Of a DNA stretch of 64,000 bases, positions 23,270 through 35,411 are shown one piece after another. The translations under genes were made by a program, and so were the position numbers. The stretch's first letter is position 1; every line of letters begins with the position of its first letter. The stretch comes from Diatrype stigma. Lineage: Eukaryota; Ascomycota; Sordariomycetes; Xylariales; Diatrypaceae. Location of the stretch: NCBI GenBank assembly GCA_022225965.2, contig JAKJXP020000136.1, forward strand, positions 1 through 64,000, in the 5' to 3' direction. The notes beneath the pieces were generated by a model. That model saw only the letters and a list, made by a program, of their open reading frames with translations, had not been told where the DNA came from and searched no databases.

Positions 23270-25466
23270 ATGGGTGCCGTCTGCTGCTGTCCGAGATCCG
23301 ACTCCTACGAAGATTTGAGTAGTCCATCTCCTCCCTTAAACGTTCCCCAGGATGGTGTACCTACTTCATATAAGCATACACAGCGAAATCCCATGACGGA
23401 TCATTCTACAGCTCACCACTGTGCATTCTGTCAGGGACTCGTCATTGATATCCAGGATGAAGGCGCCTCCACCTATTCGTTCGAGTTCTCAAATATTGAT
23501 GACACATATGATACGAGGCGGGATTGCGCTTTATTCAAGAGTCTTGCAGATGACATCTCAATCCTAGTCTTGGATTCCAGTGCAGTGATACATGCCCAGG
23601 TATCCTGCAATGAAAGGAAAGATACATGGGATGTCACGCTTCGTTTGAAGTATACTGTGGGGGATCAAATCCGGTACGGTCGCGACCATTTCTTCTATAT
23701 ATACACGCGACAGGGTAATAAGCACTTTCCAACCACTAAGAGACGGCAGCTGATTCCTCATAGGAGACCCAGCAAATAAAGTGATAACTCGATTAGTACC
23801 AAATCTTGAGCCGGAGACCGAGGCGAGCTTCAGAACTGCCCGAGACTGGCTCTCAGACTGTCAGGAAAACCATCCCGGCTGCCGCAGGCAGACCGACCAA
23901 ACACGACCAACGAGGCTATTGGAGATACCGGCGGACCGAGATAGCACAGGGACTCTACGCTTGGTCAATGCCGAGACCGAACACTCCTATGTAGCATTGA
24001 GTTACTGCTGGGGCGGGGATCAGCCCTGCAAGCTGACGAAGGCCAGGCTCCGCGAGGGCGGCGTCTTCCAGACCGTCGATCTGCCTCGGACAATACTGGA
24101 TGCCATCGAAGTAGCAAGAAACCTCCGCATCACGTACATATGGATCGACGCCTTGTGCATCGTCCAAGATGACCCTGAGAGCATGTGGTCGGAGCTCGAG
24201 AAGATGCCCGCGATCTATAGCAACGCAACGGTCACCATCTCGGCTGCCAGCGCGGCGACGTGCCACGAGGGGTTCTTGAGACCCCGCGAGGCGGTGGACT
24301 TCAATAAGGTAGCCTTCAAGCTCCGGCTGAGGACGCGTGACGGAGAGGAGGGTAATGTATTCCTCGCGCCATGGAGTAAATATGCGCAATTGGAAGGGGT
24401 CGAAAAGGAGCCGATCAACGATCGTGCTTGGACACTACAAGAGCAAGTCGTCTCGCCCCGGGTCCTATACTACTCTTTCCAGCAGCTCCACTGGATCTGT
24501 CGTGGCGGCATCCGGGCCGACGGCGGTTTCTGCCCCACTGACAGAGACACGCCGTGGAAGGGAGGGTCTATCTACCGCATCTTCGCCTTGAGCCAGACCA
24601 CCACAGACATGGTAGACCCTTCCATCTCGGCAGTGCTCGCGCAGCCGGATGAGTACGCCAGCTGGCGGAGAAACTGGGGCCGCCTAGTCCAGGACTACCA
24701 GGCCCGACGCCTGACGAACAGAGACGACAAGCTGGTGGCCATCTCAGCCGTCGGCACCTTGTTTGCTCGCTACATGGGCACGGGGTTCGTCGCCGGCCTG
24801 TTCGAGCGGGATCTCGCCATCGACTTGCTCTGGAACCGGGCGGACGATTCCGAGGCGCAGCCGCGCCCTGCGACCTACAGGGCGCCGTCGTGGTCGTGGG
24901 CTTCCGTTGACAGCAAGACGCAGAACAAGATCGCGACCAGCGAGATCCTGGCGCGAGACGCCGTGACGATGGAGGTGCTGCCGTGGCCAGACCAACAGCC
25001 TCCTACGCCCCAAGCCAGAATCGGGCGGGTTCCACTCGAACTGCGCATCCGTGCCTGGATTACCAAGGCCAGGCTGCGGAACGAGGGGCCGCGGAGGGTG
25101 CTGGAAGACCCGCAATGGCGCCTGCCCTCGGACAGCATCGCGTGCAGTCTCGACGCCGTAGAACCCGATCTAGACACGACGATGGGATTAGACGTGGAAC
25201 TCGTAGAGATCTACTGGTACCCCACATCGCCCCGGAGGCGCAAGGGAGGAGTCCCTATGGACAAGGTAGCTGGTCTCATAGCGCTGAGAGGGGAAGAAGA
25301 TGGACGGCAGACATGCAGGCGTATCGGTCGCTTCGATATGGAGGTCTCGAGCATCTACGGAAGAGCTGTGCCGCCTGGCGGAAGGATTACACGGCAGTCG
25401 CAACCTCGGAGACAAATGGTACATGATGCCATGCAGTCGCAGCGCTGCATTATTTGTCTGGCATGA
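23270..25466 (+). CDS. HET-domain protein (heterokaryon incompatibility type)
   Basis: Two exons, 23270-23714 and 23764-25466, join to 715 residues; the 49-nt intron (GTAATA to ATAG) bridges YIYTRQG to DPANKVITRLV. The HET domain has its three typical blocks: VALSYCWGG at 225-233, YIWIDALCIVQDD from 273, and AWTLQEQVVSPRVLYYS around 370. Upstream is the usual HET N-terminal region with a CAFCQGL motif. HET domains act in non-self recognition and trigger cell death after fusion of unlike hyphae; many copies have no known partner. The start at 23270 gives MGAVCCCPRS, with Gly2 and three cysteines, a likely myristoylation plus palmitoylation signal. A GTG 21 nt upstream is in frame but is unlikely to be used. 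Confidence 0.9.
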
Positions 25467-26220
25467 ACAAGTTTCGGATTCCGGAGCGTTTAGCACCGGG
25501 GAAGTTTGATGTTTGGGTAAGCTCACGCCAGAGTTTCCATGTCGCTGTCTTATGCGGGATGTGGTCGCATGCCTCTGATTTGGTAGAAAGCTTTATAAGC
25601 TTCCATACGATGGATGCGTGTCGCGCTCAGGGTAATCATTGGTCAAAGAAGTTGAAGCTGTATTGATTGCTGGCAGCCTGGATTGCTCTGGACAGGGGTG
25701 AAGGGGGACCTGTGCCCAAGTGCTAACGTAGGTCTATAAGCTTGCTTATACCGTACAGGACCGTAGTGGAAACGAAGGGTCATTGTGTCGTTAAATTGGC
25801 AACATGGTGATAGATTCGTGCTAGTCCCATTGGTGTGCAATGTGCATGTAATTAAAGTATTCATTAATTGAGCACATCTACTTCGTAGTTAGTTAAATAG
25901 GGGCCCTATTTGAAGAGCCAAGAAAATAGACAGGGGTCAGGTCTCGCCCACTCAGGCTGGGCCTATGGGTCATATCATGGCACCACCTCGATGCTCCGCA
26001 GCGTCATCATTAATAGGCGATGGTCTAGACTCTACCATGATAGGCTGCCAATGCCAGCACACCCTTCCAACCCTTCCAACCCTTCCACCACTTTGGAAGC
26101 TTGAGCCTCAATTCAAGCTCCTTCACTCATCATCATCATCATCATCATCAGCTCGATCGCAATCGCACTTGTTTCCTGTAGACAGCAGACACGCCGATTC
26201 GAAATCGCGAATCGCCCAAG
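25467..26220. other. Intergenic with simple repeats
   Basis: No gene. It holds repeats of CCCTTCCAA near 26060 and a TCA repeat just before the next gene. Confidence 0.5.
26127..26150. repeat. (TCA)8 microsatellite
   Basis: Eight tandem TCA units lie in the probable 5' leader of the TMEM205-like gene. Confidence 0.8.
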
Positions 26221-27030
26221 ATGAGTCTCATCTTCTCTCCGGCTCCGTACCATATCATCTCGTACGTTCCTACAACCCAGCCATCTCCATCTGTCTGATG
26301 CCTAAGCTACATACAACAGCTGTTGCCACCCTCCCCGCCTCCCCCACTATCGTCACACGAAGCTCTCCCTAACCTACATAGTTTATGCTCTAAGCTCTGC
26401 TAACACTGCCACGATGATGGCAACATCGACAACAGCTATGGAACACTCCTAGGGACGCAGGTCTTCCACGTAAGCGATCATCGACCGATACCCAAATGAC
26501 CGAATGAACATAACACAAACCAACCCTCAACAACCCAGACCTTCATCAACTCCATCTCCGCCTTCCGCGTCCTCGAACGCCCGCAGTTCGCCGTGCTCCA
26601 GCGCGCCGTCTTCCCCTGGTACTTCGGGATCCAGACCGTGGCGCCCGCGGTGCTCGTGCTGACGTACCCGGGGCTCGGGGGCCGGTCGGTGCTGGCGGCG
26701 CTCGAGGCGGGCGCTTCCGTCTTCGACCGCGGCGTGGCGGGCGCGCTGCAGCAGCCGGGCGCCGTGCTGGCGCCCCTGCTCGTCGCGGCCGCGACGGGGC
26801 TCGCGAACTGGGCGTACTTCCTGCCGGCGACGAACGAGCTGACGGCGCGGCGGCGCGCGCAGGAGGCCCGCGACGGCAAGCGCAGCTACGACGCGCCGCC
26901 GCACTCGGAGGAGATGGCCGGCCTGAACCGCCGCTTCGCTCGCCTGCACGGCGCCTCGTCGCTGCTGAACGTCGTCACGCTCGCCGCGACTGTTGCCTAC
27001 GGCTTTCACCTCGCTTTGGCTTTCGAATAA
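26221..27030 (+). CDS. TMEM205-like membrane protein (DUF4149)
   Basis: Three exons (26221-26261, 26436-26469, 26539-27030) join to 188 residues. The first two short exons encode MSLIFSPAPYHIISYGTLLG and TQVFH, which precede TFINSISAFRVLERPQFAVL in the third; this is the expected start of the family. The protein has four hydrophobic segments: residues 10-30, the YFGIQTVAPAVLVLTYPG region, APLLVAAATGLANWAYFLP, and the C-terminal NVVTLAATVAYGFHLAL. An NELTARRRAQ block and a conserved HGASSLLN follow the third segment. TMEM205-like proteins are small eukaryotic membrane proteins of unclear function. The third exon is very GC-rich. The first intron (174 nt) has GTACGT and a CTAAC branch point; the second is 69 nt. 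Confidence 0.87.
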
Positions 27031-27939
27031 GTAGGGAAACTGGATGAGACGGGATGGGGAGAAAGAGACGGAAGGAAAGAAAAAAAAATCGTTGAAATGA
27101 ATGACGGGTGATGATGGATGATAACGGGTGGTGATGATAAGAATGACAAACATGACGACACAATACGATCGAGTGGTCGATGGCTACATGTCCAGGTACA
27201 TTGCATATATGACAAATGCGCGGGGCGAAGGCAGGCGTGTTTATATGCGGCAAAGGAATTTTTTCTGTTTTATAGTTGCGGGCTGGTCTGGATGGTGAGT
27301 ATCATAATTACTATTAGTTAGCTTTGTTCTATTCACAGAACGACTACTACTACACATGAATGACGTTTAGGCGTCAGGTTGCATAATCTGTATGTTTCTA
27401 TAATTGCTCTAATTTTGGGGTAGATAGTTATAACCAGATGACACTTTGTTGTTGTTGATGATGGTCCCAGCCCACCGATTCGACACACAGATATGTAGTC
27501 GTGTGCCCCGTTGGCGCACTCCCTTTTCCCCCTGCACAGGTAATTCCAACCAAGGCCCTGCTAAACAGTGTTTCCCGCAAAAAACAAATATGTCCAAGTA
27601 ATTCCATATGCGCCTGGGGCCCTCAGCCGGGGCGGGGGGGGATCTCTCCAGCTTCGTGGGTGGGTATAACAGCTAGGTACTAGGTAGCTTCCGGCTACGA
27701 ATCAACGCCTTGTATGTATGTGTGTATGTTGTTGTAGAAACTTGCTCGAATAGTTGGTGTAAGAGCTTGCGGAAATAGCAAGCAGGTCGATCAGTAGAAA
27801 AGGGGGGAAGGGGATCCCCCAAAGTCCATATCATCCATATTGAGGGGGTGTCCTGACTAGGTAGGTGGGTAGCTAACTAGGTAGCTAGCCTGTCAAGATT
27901 TCAATTTGGTTGGTTTCGTTGTTGTTTGTTTTCTCTCCT
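27031..27939. other. Intergenic between convergent genes
   Basis: Contains the 3' ends of two convergent genes. No RNA or coding signal recognised. Confidence 0.5.
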
Positions 27940-28530
27940 TCACAGCCGCCAGCTCATCCACTCCCGCTTGGCCTCCTCGAGGGCGCGCGCCCTGGCGCCG
28001 GCATCCTCGACCTTGGCGCGGCGCTCGTGGGCGGCGGCGCGCCGTAGCGAGCTGTGCAGCGACCAGGGCAGCGGCTCCTTGGCCAGCTGCGCCGCGACGT
28101 CGAGCTCGACCGCCGGCTTGGGGAACGGCGTGTCGATCGCCGGCAGGGGGTAGTCGCCCGTCGGGGACGTCTTCAGCGGCGGCTTCCAGGACGACGCCGA
28201 GGTGCGGCTCTCGGTGTCGCCGGGGCTCCGGTCGCTGTCGCTGTCGCTGCTGGAGTCGACCGAGCCCGCGGACGAGGACCGCCGCGTGGCTCTCCCCTCG
28301 GGGAAGTAGCTGGTTGCGGACTCGGCTGGTTGCTGCGCTTGTTGCGGGGGTAGAGGTAGAGTGGCTCGTGGTGCTGGTGAGGTTGATGAGGGTGACCTTC
28401 CGTCATCGTTGCTGAGCCATCGAAACGATGTGGGTGGCGTGGCATCGTTGGCAAATGGTGTCCAGGTCCTGCCGTCGTCGTTGCTGAGCCATCGGAACGA
28501 CATGGACGGGGCGTTCTGGTTGGAAGACAT
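27940..28530 (-). CDS. Uncharacterised protein with duplicated FRWLSNDDGR motif
   Basis: This single-exon frame encodes 196 residues from the ATG at 28530; an in-frame GTG lies 9 nt upstream. I do not recognise the family. Near the N-terminus the motif SFRWLSNDDGR occurs twice, 24 residues apart, with a similar surrounding pattern. The middle is Ser/Pro/Asp-rich and probably disordered, including SSSDSDSDRSPGD. The C-terminus is a charged helix (RRAAAHERRAKVEDA, then ALEEAKREWMSW) that could form a coiled coil. No signal peptide or membrane segment is seen. High GC makes open frames common on all strands, but codon use and the near-identical repeated motif support real coding. It could be a scaffold or a fast-evolving protein; no function can be assigned. 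Confidence 0.6.
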   Translation of the reverse strand: MSSNQNAPSMSFRWLSNDDGRTWTPFANDATPPTSFRWLSNDDGRSPSSTSPAPRATLPLPPQQAQQPAESATSYFPEGRATRRSSSAGSVDSSSDSDSDRSPGDTESRTSASSWKPPLKTSPTGDYPLPAIDTPFPKPAVELDVAAQLAKEPLPWSLHSSLRRAAAHERRAKVEDAGARARALEEAKREWMSWRL

Positions 28531-30908
28531 GATGATCACGTGTTCTTTATTTGTTCTTGTTTGCGTAAGCTTATGTATGAGTTGGTTGGATTTATGACTT
28601 GGTTTCTCAGTCGAGGTGGAGGGCTTGAAAACAGGATGGCCTGGTATTTATACCTCTACGTAGACACTAGGATACTAGGTACGTAGATGGGAAACGCCTT
28701 TTATAGACAGTAGTGAAGGTTTATCCGACGGGATGGTTTGGAACGATGAGATAGGTTTGGAACTTTGCAGTAAGGCTTGAAGCGTATTCACTGGGAAGAA
28801 TGCTTCGAAGCTTGGACGAAACTTTAGGAAATAAGCTTTAGGAAATCAAGCTATGAGAAATGAGCACGGAGAGGGAAGGGGGAGAGAGAAAGGAGAAAGA
28901 GGACGAGAAAGCCAGGACGGAGGGAGCGCGGCTTTATAATTCCCACGATGGCATCTAACTACCTGGCATGCTATCTATGTACACACCTTACATGCTTGCT
29001 GTAGGATAGGGGGGATAATAGATTGGTAGACAAGCGTCCGAACAAGGAAATATTGCGTCTCGGTTGCACGCATTTACATAGGGTACATTACCCCCACTCG
29101 CCCGCCCGTACGAACTGAGGAGTCAACAAAATGATCTGCATGGTCTCAACCGGGGAGAGAGATTGTGCGTGTGCGTGGGCGTGTGCGTGTGCAGGCGGTT
29201 ACATATTCGCTTCACCGCAATTGAGGCTTACATACCAAGCACAAAGTGCATGCCTACATGCAGTCGGACCGTGGGTGGGCTCTGGCGTTGTTATCGCCGT
29301 CGGTTTCAAGGGTGTGTTGTGTAAGTGTTCTCGTCGCCGCACGCAGGGCAGGGGTGGTTAATGAGAGCCTGCAAGTAGGGTCCCCCCCCCCCCTTCGTCC
29401 TCCTCCACTCCAAGCGGGCACCCAAGCGTAGCCAAGCGCATCGTGAGAAAAAGGGCCCAGGCGAACCGGGTGGGGGGATACGATACGCCGGCAACATCTG
29501 CGCACCAACCCTCCATCGGGCAAGACCAAGAGATCGCGGTGAGCTGCAGTGCATATACCCGAATTCCGTCACCCACGAGAAATAACGCCATATCTGCATA
29601 TGCGTCTGTAGTAGGTCTGTGGTAAGGCTCCACGGGATCACGACGCGGGGGGGAAATGATAGGCATGGCATCGCAGCACCACTGCTGACATGTCGGAATG
29701 GAATGCCTGGATGTGGATGCACAGTCCCGTAGAAGTATACAGTTGCGCATGGACTGTATTATTATATGATACACCTATACCCAAGCTAGTTACCCAACTT
29801 CGTAGGCATGATGTGGTTGGACATGAACGGAGCGCTGGCAAACTGTTGCAGTCACATGGTCAACGGAAATACGTGAGACGGGATTATACTTTCGATATGT
29901 GGTAGTAAGTAGAAAGGGTGCCTACTTGCTGATGATACATGATACAGACTTTAGTTGATTAAGTAGTTTGCCATGATCGTACGAAGTTAGAAGTAAGCGT
30001 GCGTATAGTTTAAGTGGTAGAGTAAGTTCAACAACCAGATAAGCTTGATACATACAAGCGAAGCTTATTCTAGAGGTGGAGACATGACAAATAAGTGATA
30101 GGTCGGGATCGACAAGTTTTACTATAGGGACATATGGAGTATGGTGACAGCCGTTCTGGGGTTCCGGGGTCCTGGGGTTCTAGTTCTGGGTCTTGGAGTC
30201 CTGGGGCCCTGGGGCCCTGGGTCTTGGGATCACGAAATCTGACTGTCAGACCGTTCGAACCCAAACGTTGTCAAACGGGTTGAAAGAAAGTTGTGAGTCG
30301 CGTGAGGCGGTCCGCCCGGTATGACTGGATTCACCGGCACCTGCATGGCTGTACGACGTCGACTCGCCTTGCCACCGTCCGTCGCCTTGGTTTGCGGGGG
30401 TTCTCTTGCCGTCAGGGCTGCCTACGGAGTTCCTACACGTTACAATCGGGCGGGAGCAGGTTGTCGATTCTTGGGTCCTTCGGCGGGATCCCTCACGGCG
30501 AATCGTATCTATCCATCTTTATGTTTTACGCGGCAGAAGTATATTGAATGGCGTTCCCGTGTTCCGTGCCACAATACGGACATTACAAGTAAGTAGGTAG
30601 ATAGCAAATGTTTTGGTTTGGTTGACCAATCCCTATCCTCTGGGGATCGCCCAACCAATGCTACAAGATACCTAGGTACGGAAACATCCCGTATTTTACG
30701 AGGAACTCAACAAGGCCGCTGGGTTGGCTACCATACCAATAGCTGCAGCCTGCATGCCGTGTCCCCACCCACGTCGGATTTCACTGCCTCGCAGCGTCAT
30801 CGTGCAGTGGGGGAATATTACCCGGTCTCCCATCTCCTCGGCTCCTCTAATATGGATGCGCGTGCCGGGTTTGGTGTAGTTTGGCATGTCGATCTCTCCA
30901 CCGATGCT
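28531..30908. other. Long intergenic region
   Basis: No gene supported. It has a CA/GT-poor promoter side, a run of ten C near 29384 and a G-rich minisatellite at 30153-30229. Confidence 0.5.
30153..30229. repeat. Degenerate GGTCCTGGG-type minisatellite
   Basis: Units of about 8-10 bp built on (T/C)CTGGG(G) repeat imperfectly, including two adjacent GGGGCCCT units. Confidence 0.6.
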
Positions 30909-32158
30909 TTATTTCTGCTTCGACTTCTGCGTCTTGGTCAAGCTGCTGGTTCGAATGATCGTCGGACCTGGCCTCTTGTACGGCTTCAGACTTGGGAAAA
31001 AGGGAGAAACCTGTCTTTGGTAAAGTCCATATTCGGGGTATTTCCCCGATGTGATCAGCTCTGTGAGCCATGTCGAGCCCTGGAACAGCATAATCAAAAA
31101 CAAGGAACCAAACCCGGCCCAACCATATAGACTCTTGCTAGCATAGCAACTCCATTGGTATAAAATGCACCAGATCGTCTGCTCTGCTGCAAAGTTCGGG
31201 TGCCGACAGTATGCCCACAACCCCGACGTTATAAAACCACGATCTAGGTCTTCCTGGGCGAAGCCGCGTGGTACCTTGGCCGTTTGCAGATATTGCTTTT
31301 TGGCATTTTGGTAGTCTATATTACCATCAGCATGCGAACTAAGTTATTTGTGAGCACGGAGAGCGACTGCATACCCCATTGCTGTTGGTCACTGAACCAC
31401 TCAGACACGATCAGCAGTACCTCGATTCCGAAGTATGCCAGATCAGCCAGCCTGACTTCCGGCTCGAATTGCGTGGTCAACAAGATAACATAAGTTGGTG
31501 CTGCGATGAGGAATAATAGCACACTCTGAATGAAGGAGATGAATGTGACGTTGAACACGAAGAAGATCGCCGGGTGGACATAGCCACGGACGATTTCCCT
31601 AAGACAATCATTAGTTGACGAAACACGTGACGATAGGTCGAACTTCTCTTCTTTTCCTCATACCATCTATAATCTTCTGAGCCCTTGGTGTAGCCACCCT
31701 TCCTCCAGTAATTAAAGGTCAATCGGGCCTTGACGATGTTAGAACTATATTAGATGACAAATACAAGCAAGCGCATTAGGTATGGGCAAACATACACTCC
31801 AGAGAGCACTCCAAAGCAGTACGAGGTCGATTCTTTGGCTAGGCAGATTGTTAAGGTGTGCCCAAATGCAGAAGTGTGCATTATACACTGTAGGCAACAA
31901 GCTCCACAAACGATCAACCTGTGAATAGTTGCGGTTGGCCTCGGACACGACTAGGAAGACGCTGCCCAGCAAGAGAGAGAAGCTGAACCCTGAGACCAGA
32001 GGATTGGTATTCATATACAGCTCAAGGAGGGAAGTATGCGAGCTGGTTGCGGCATGGTACACCTCTTGAGGTAGACTGTATAGCTGTGGAAGGTATGGCT
32101 CGACGACTTTGGAATATTCGGCACAGTCCTGGAGGGTCTTTAACGATGGCAACGCCAT
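30909..32158 (-). CDS. DUF1295 membrane protein (steroid-reductase-like fold)
   Basis: Four exons (32158-31796, 31728-31664, 31598-31375, 31315-30909) join in frame to 352 residues, with introns of 67, 65 and 59 nt. Family marks appear in order: SQVDRLWSLLP in exon 1; ARLTFNYWRKGGY and SEDYRWEIVRGY across exons 2-3; FSDQQQWDYQ joined over intron 3; and GFITSGLWAYCRHPNFAAEQ with the Cys-Arg-His-Pro-Asn core, then KYPEYGLYQRQVSPFFP near the end. Several hydrophobic segments lie between these. DUF1295 proteins resemble 3-oxo-5-alpha-steroid 4-dehydrogenases and isoprenylcysteine methyltransferases in their C-terminal fold and sit in the ER membrane; substrates in fungi are not known. The gene is divergent from the TOP3 gene. 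The tail ends in a basic stretch (KTQKSKQK). Confidence 0.9.
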
Positions 32159-32931
32159 TGTTGCGGCTCTATTTGTTCGTTAAGTTTATATTCGGTCTAT
32201 GAAATATGGGGTTGGATGGGCGAGACGGTAAGTTGTTCGAGCAATTGTAGTTAGAATGGGAAACATGAGGTTGTCTCAAAATTGACAAAGCCTATCCAAA
32301 CGTCATCGATTTCTGTGTTACGGTTTCCAAGTAACCTGGAATGGAACGATTCTCCGGAGTCGTTAGTAGGCGGCAGGTTGGAACTCAGGACGGTTAGGTA
32401 GCAAGACCTTAGGTACCTTTAGCAGCTTAGGTAACCCCTAATCCCCAGATTTCTCAGAAGCACGGGCCATAATCGCGGGCCCTTAACCGACTTGCAGCCC
32501 GGCAGTGTCCGCTAACAACGTCGGAACGCTAACGACGGGGCTACAGCTACAGTTGCTTGTGTTACCTAAGTTCCCTAACATACCAATACTACATACAATA
32601 GTTACTTTGGATCAGCATGTGAAGGTGAGCTGAGCTGTTGAAGCTAATTTTTTCACAACCGCGCCGATCTCTCCAGCTCTTCAACGCCACCGTCCAACAT
32701 CACCGTTCAACCCCCGCCCAAAATTCATACTGAAAAGTACCAGAGACAAGAAGACCTCTGTCCCTTTCCTTACGTATGGACAGGACGGATCGTATCAGTT
32801 ACAGCTTTCAGATCTCCTGTACATCTCCCCATATGGCCTCTAGATCAAATCAAATCTCATCCGTATAATGGGAATGGGACAGAAAGCTGTGACTACCATC
32901 CTGTCACGTAGAACCTCATGCTGTTCTTGAC
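32159..32931. other. Shared upstream region of divergent genes
   Basis: About 0.8 kb separate the DUF1295 and TOP3 starts. No further gene. It probably holds both promoters. Confidence 0.5.
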
Positions 32932-33042
32932 ATGTTCATCATTGCTGCTGCTGCTGCTCCTCTTTGTAGTAGAGGAACAACACGCCTAGGGCAAGTTGGC
33001 ATCCCGCATCTGATAACCCGGTCTCAGTCCCAGTCATCAAAG

Positions 33043-33412
33043 ATGCGGGTGCTCTGTGTCGCTGAGAAGCCGTCCATCGCAAAAGCTGTTGCTGGTCACC
33101 TCTCGGGCGGTCAGTTCCAAAGCGTCCGTCATATCTGCCGTCCAGCAAACTCCGTAGTTTCATCTGTAAAGCCCACTTACTGACTTTCACTCAGCACAAC
33201 ACTCCCGAGAAGTACATCAAGAACTATGTCTTCGATTACGATTTCGGCCGCCCCTGGGGCAGGTGTAGTGTCACTATGACTTCTGTGCTGGGCCATCTTA
33301 CCTCGGTGGAGTTCCCTCCCGAGTTCAAAAGCTGGCAATATCCGCCACCTGAGAGGTTATTCGATGCTCCCGTGAAGACCGTAGTCTCCGATGTAGGCCA
33401 CCCACTTCTCCT

Positions 33413-33486
<74 letters not shown>

Positions 33487-35411
33487 ATCCGACTGCTTCT
33501 CATTCTTACCCTTTACTCGCAGGACAAGAAGAAAATAGCCGAGAACATCGAAAAGCAAGCAAGTCATTGCAATGCATTGTGTATCTGGACCGATTGTGAT
33601 AGAGAAGGCGAACACATCGGATATGAGATACGGGAGGCCGCCAAAAAGGGTAATAACCGGCTCGATATCAAGAGAGCAAGATTCAGTAATATTGAGAGAG
33701 CGTAAGTTAAACTTCCTACTTCTAGACTCGTCATTGACAATGTTGTAGGCACATCCTGAATGCGTCTCGGAACCTTGTCGAGCTCGACGAGAAGCAGGTG
33801 TACGCTGTCGCTTCTCGCATTGAGCTTGACCTGAGGATAGGGTTTGCCTTCACTCGCTTCCTCACCCTCACTTTACGGGATCTTGGAGACCCTCTGACGA
33901 AACTCGTAATCAGTTATGGTAGCTTGCCCTTCCCCCAAACATGGATCACTGGCTGAGATTATAGGATCTTGTCAATTCCCAACCTTGGGTTTCGTGGTCG
34001 ATCGGTATTTTCGCGTGCAGAATTTCACCCCTGAGCCGTTCTGGTCTATAAAGGTGATGCATAAGCGAGAGGACATGGATGTCAACTTCAGTTGGTCAAG
34101 AAATCGTCTCTTCGACAGGGCATCGGTCATCATCTTGTACGAGAGATGTCTTGCTGCCAAGACAGCAAAGGTCACTAAGGTACAAGAAAAACCGACGAAG
34201 AAATGGAAACCACTGCCTCTGACAACTGTCGAACTGCAAAAGATGGCCACCAGGTTCTTACATATGACGGGCCAACAGGCGATGGAGGCTGCTGAGTCTC
34301 TCTACAACAAGGGTTTCATCAGCTATCCTCGGACAGAAACAGATCGCTTCGACTCTGGTATGAACCTGCGAAATCTTGTCCAAAAGCAAACGCCAGATGG
34401 CCGTTGGGGTCAATTCGCCGAGGGTCTGGTGAATGGCGGGTTCCAACAACCACGGCAAGGGCGCAATGATGACAAGGCCCATCCGCCAATTCATCCCATT
34501 ACATACGCAGCAGCCTCGGTTCTCAACGAGAATGAAAGGAAAGTGTATGAGTTCGTAGTCAGGCGTTTTCTAGCCTGCTGTTCGGAGGATGCCAAAGGTG
34601 TCGCAACAGATGTGGATCTGTTGTACGGAGAGGAGAATTTCCATGCCCACGGTGTCGTGGTGCTGGAGAGAAATTACTTGGATGTCTATGTCTACGAGAA
34701 GTGGACTGGTTCCGTGCAACTACCGAAATTTACGGTCGGGGAGGTGTTCGAGCCTACGGAAGCCCTTATGACCGAGGGAAAAACAGCGGCCCCAAACTAT
34801 CTCACAGAAGCTGACCTCATTGCTCTCATGGATGCCAACGGCATTGGGACTGATGCAACGATGGCTGAGCATATCCAGAAGATCCAAGAAAGAGACTACG
34901 TCCAAACTGTTCCTAGGTCTGGCCGTGCAGCTGACGAAGAAGACGAGGACGGCACGGACGCTCCTGCCGCACGAGGTGGGCGTGGAGGCCGCGGCGGGCG
35001 CGGCAGAGGTCGAGGTGGCCGTGGCGGGGGGGCCTCCGCTGGTGGGAGATCAGGGGTGAGGGAGTTCATTCCTACCAAGCTGGGTGTTGCTCTGATCGAG
35101 GGCTTCGATCGGATGAATTTCGAAACCAGTCTGGGTAAACCCTTCCTACGGAAAGAGATGGAACTCAAGATGAGAGCCATATGCGAAGGCCGTACGACCA
35201 AACAGGCAGTTCTTGACGAGAGCATACGGCAGTACCGCCGCGTTTATATGCAGTCCCAGGAGAAGCTAGCAGTCCTCAAAGCAGTACGTCGGCCTAGCAC
35301 AGCACAGCTCAGCAGACTCCTATCTACACCCAACATACTATGTAAATGTCTGATTCAGGTTGCTAATTGTTCTTGCAGGCTTGCCGAGAATACATCTTTG
35401 GCAATAATTGA
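33043..35411 (+). CDS. DNA topoisomerase III (type IA)
   Basis: Six exons (33043-33123, 33195-33392, 33523-33701, 33749-33918, 33965-35283, 35379-35411) join in frame to 659 residues, close to yeast Top3. The TOPRIM domain has E8 (AEKPS) and the D117-x-D119-x-E121 metal triad in WTDCDREGEHIG. The catalytic tyrosine is Y330 in GFISYPRTETDRF, which breaks and rejoins single strands. Top3 works with a RecQ helicase and Rmi1 to resolve recombination intermediates. An acidic then Arg-Gly-rich insert (RGG repeats from residue 546) splits the core between ERDYVQTVPRSG and REFIPTKLGVAL. The last exon adds only ACREYIFGNN. An upstream in-frame ATG at 32932 would add 37 residues resembling a mitochondrial presequence. 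Intron 2 carries a CA repeat. Confidence 0.93.
33415..33476. repeat. (CA)31 microsatellite inside TOP3 intron 2
   Basis: About 31 CA units are followed by a short TA run. It lies wholly within the 130-nt intron 33393-33522. Confidence 0.9.

Noticed and set aside
33236..33615. Open frames through the CA repeat
   Set aside because: Produced by the repeat itself, inside a TOP3 intron.
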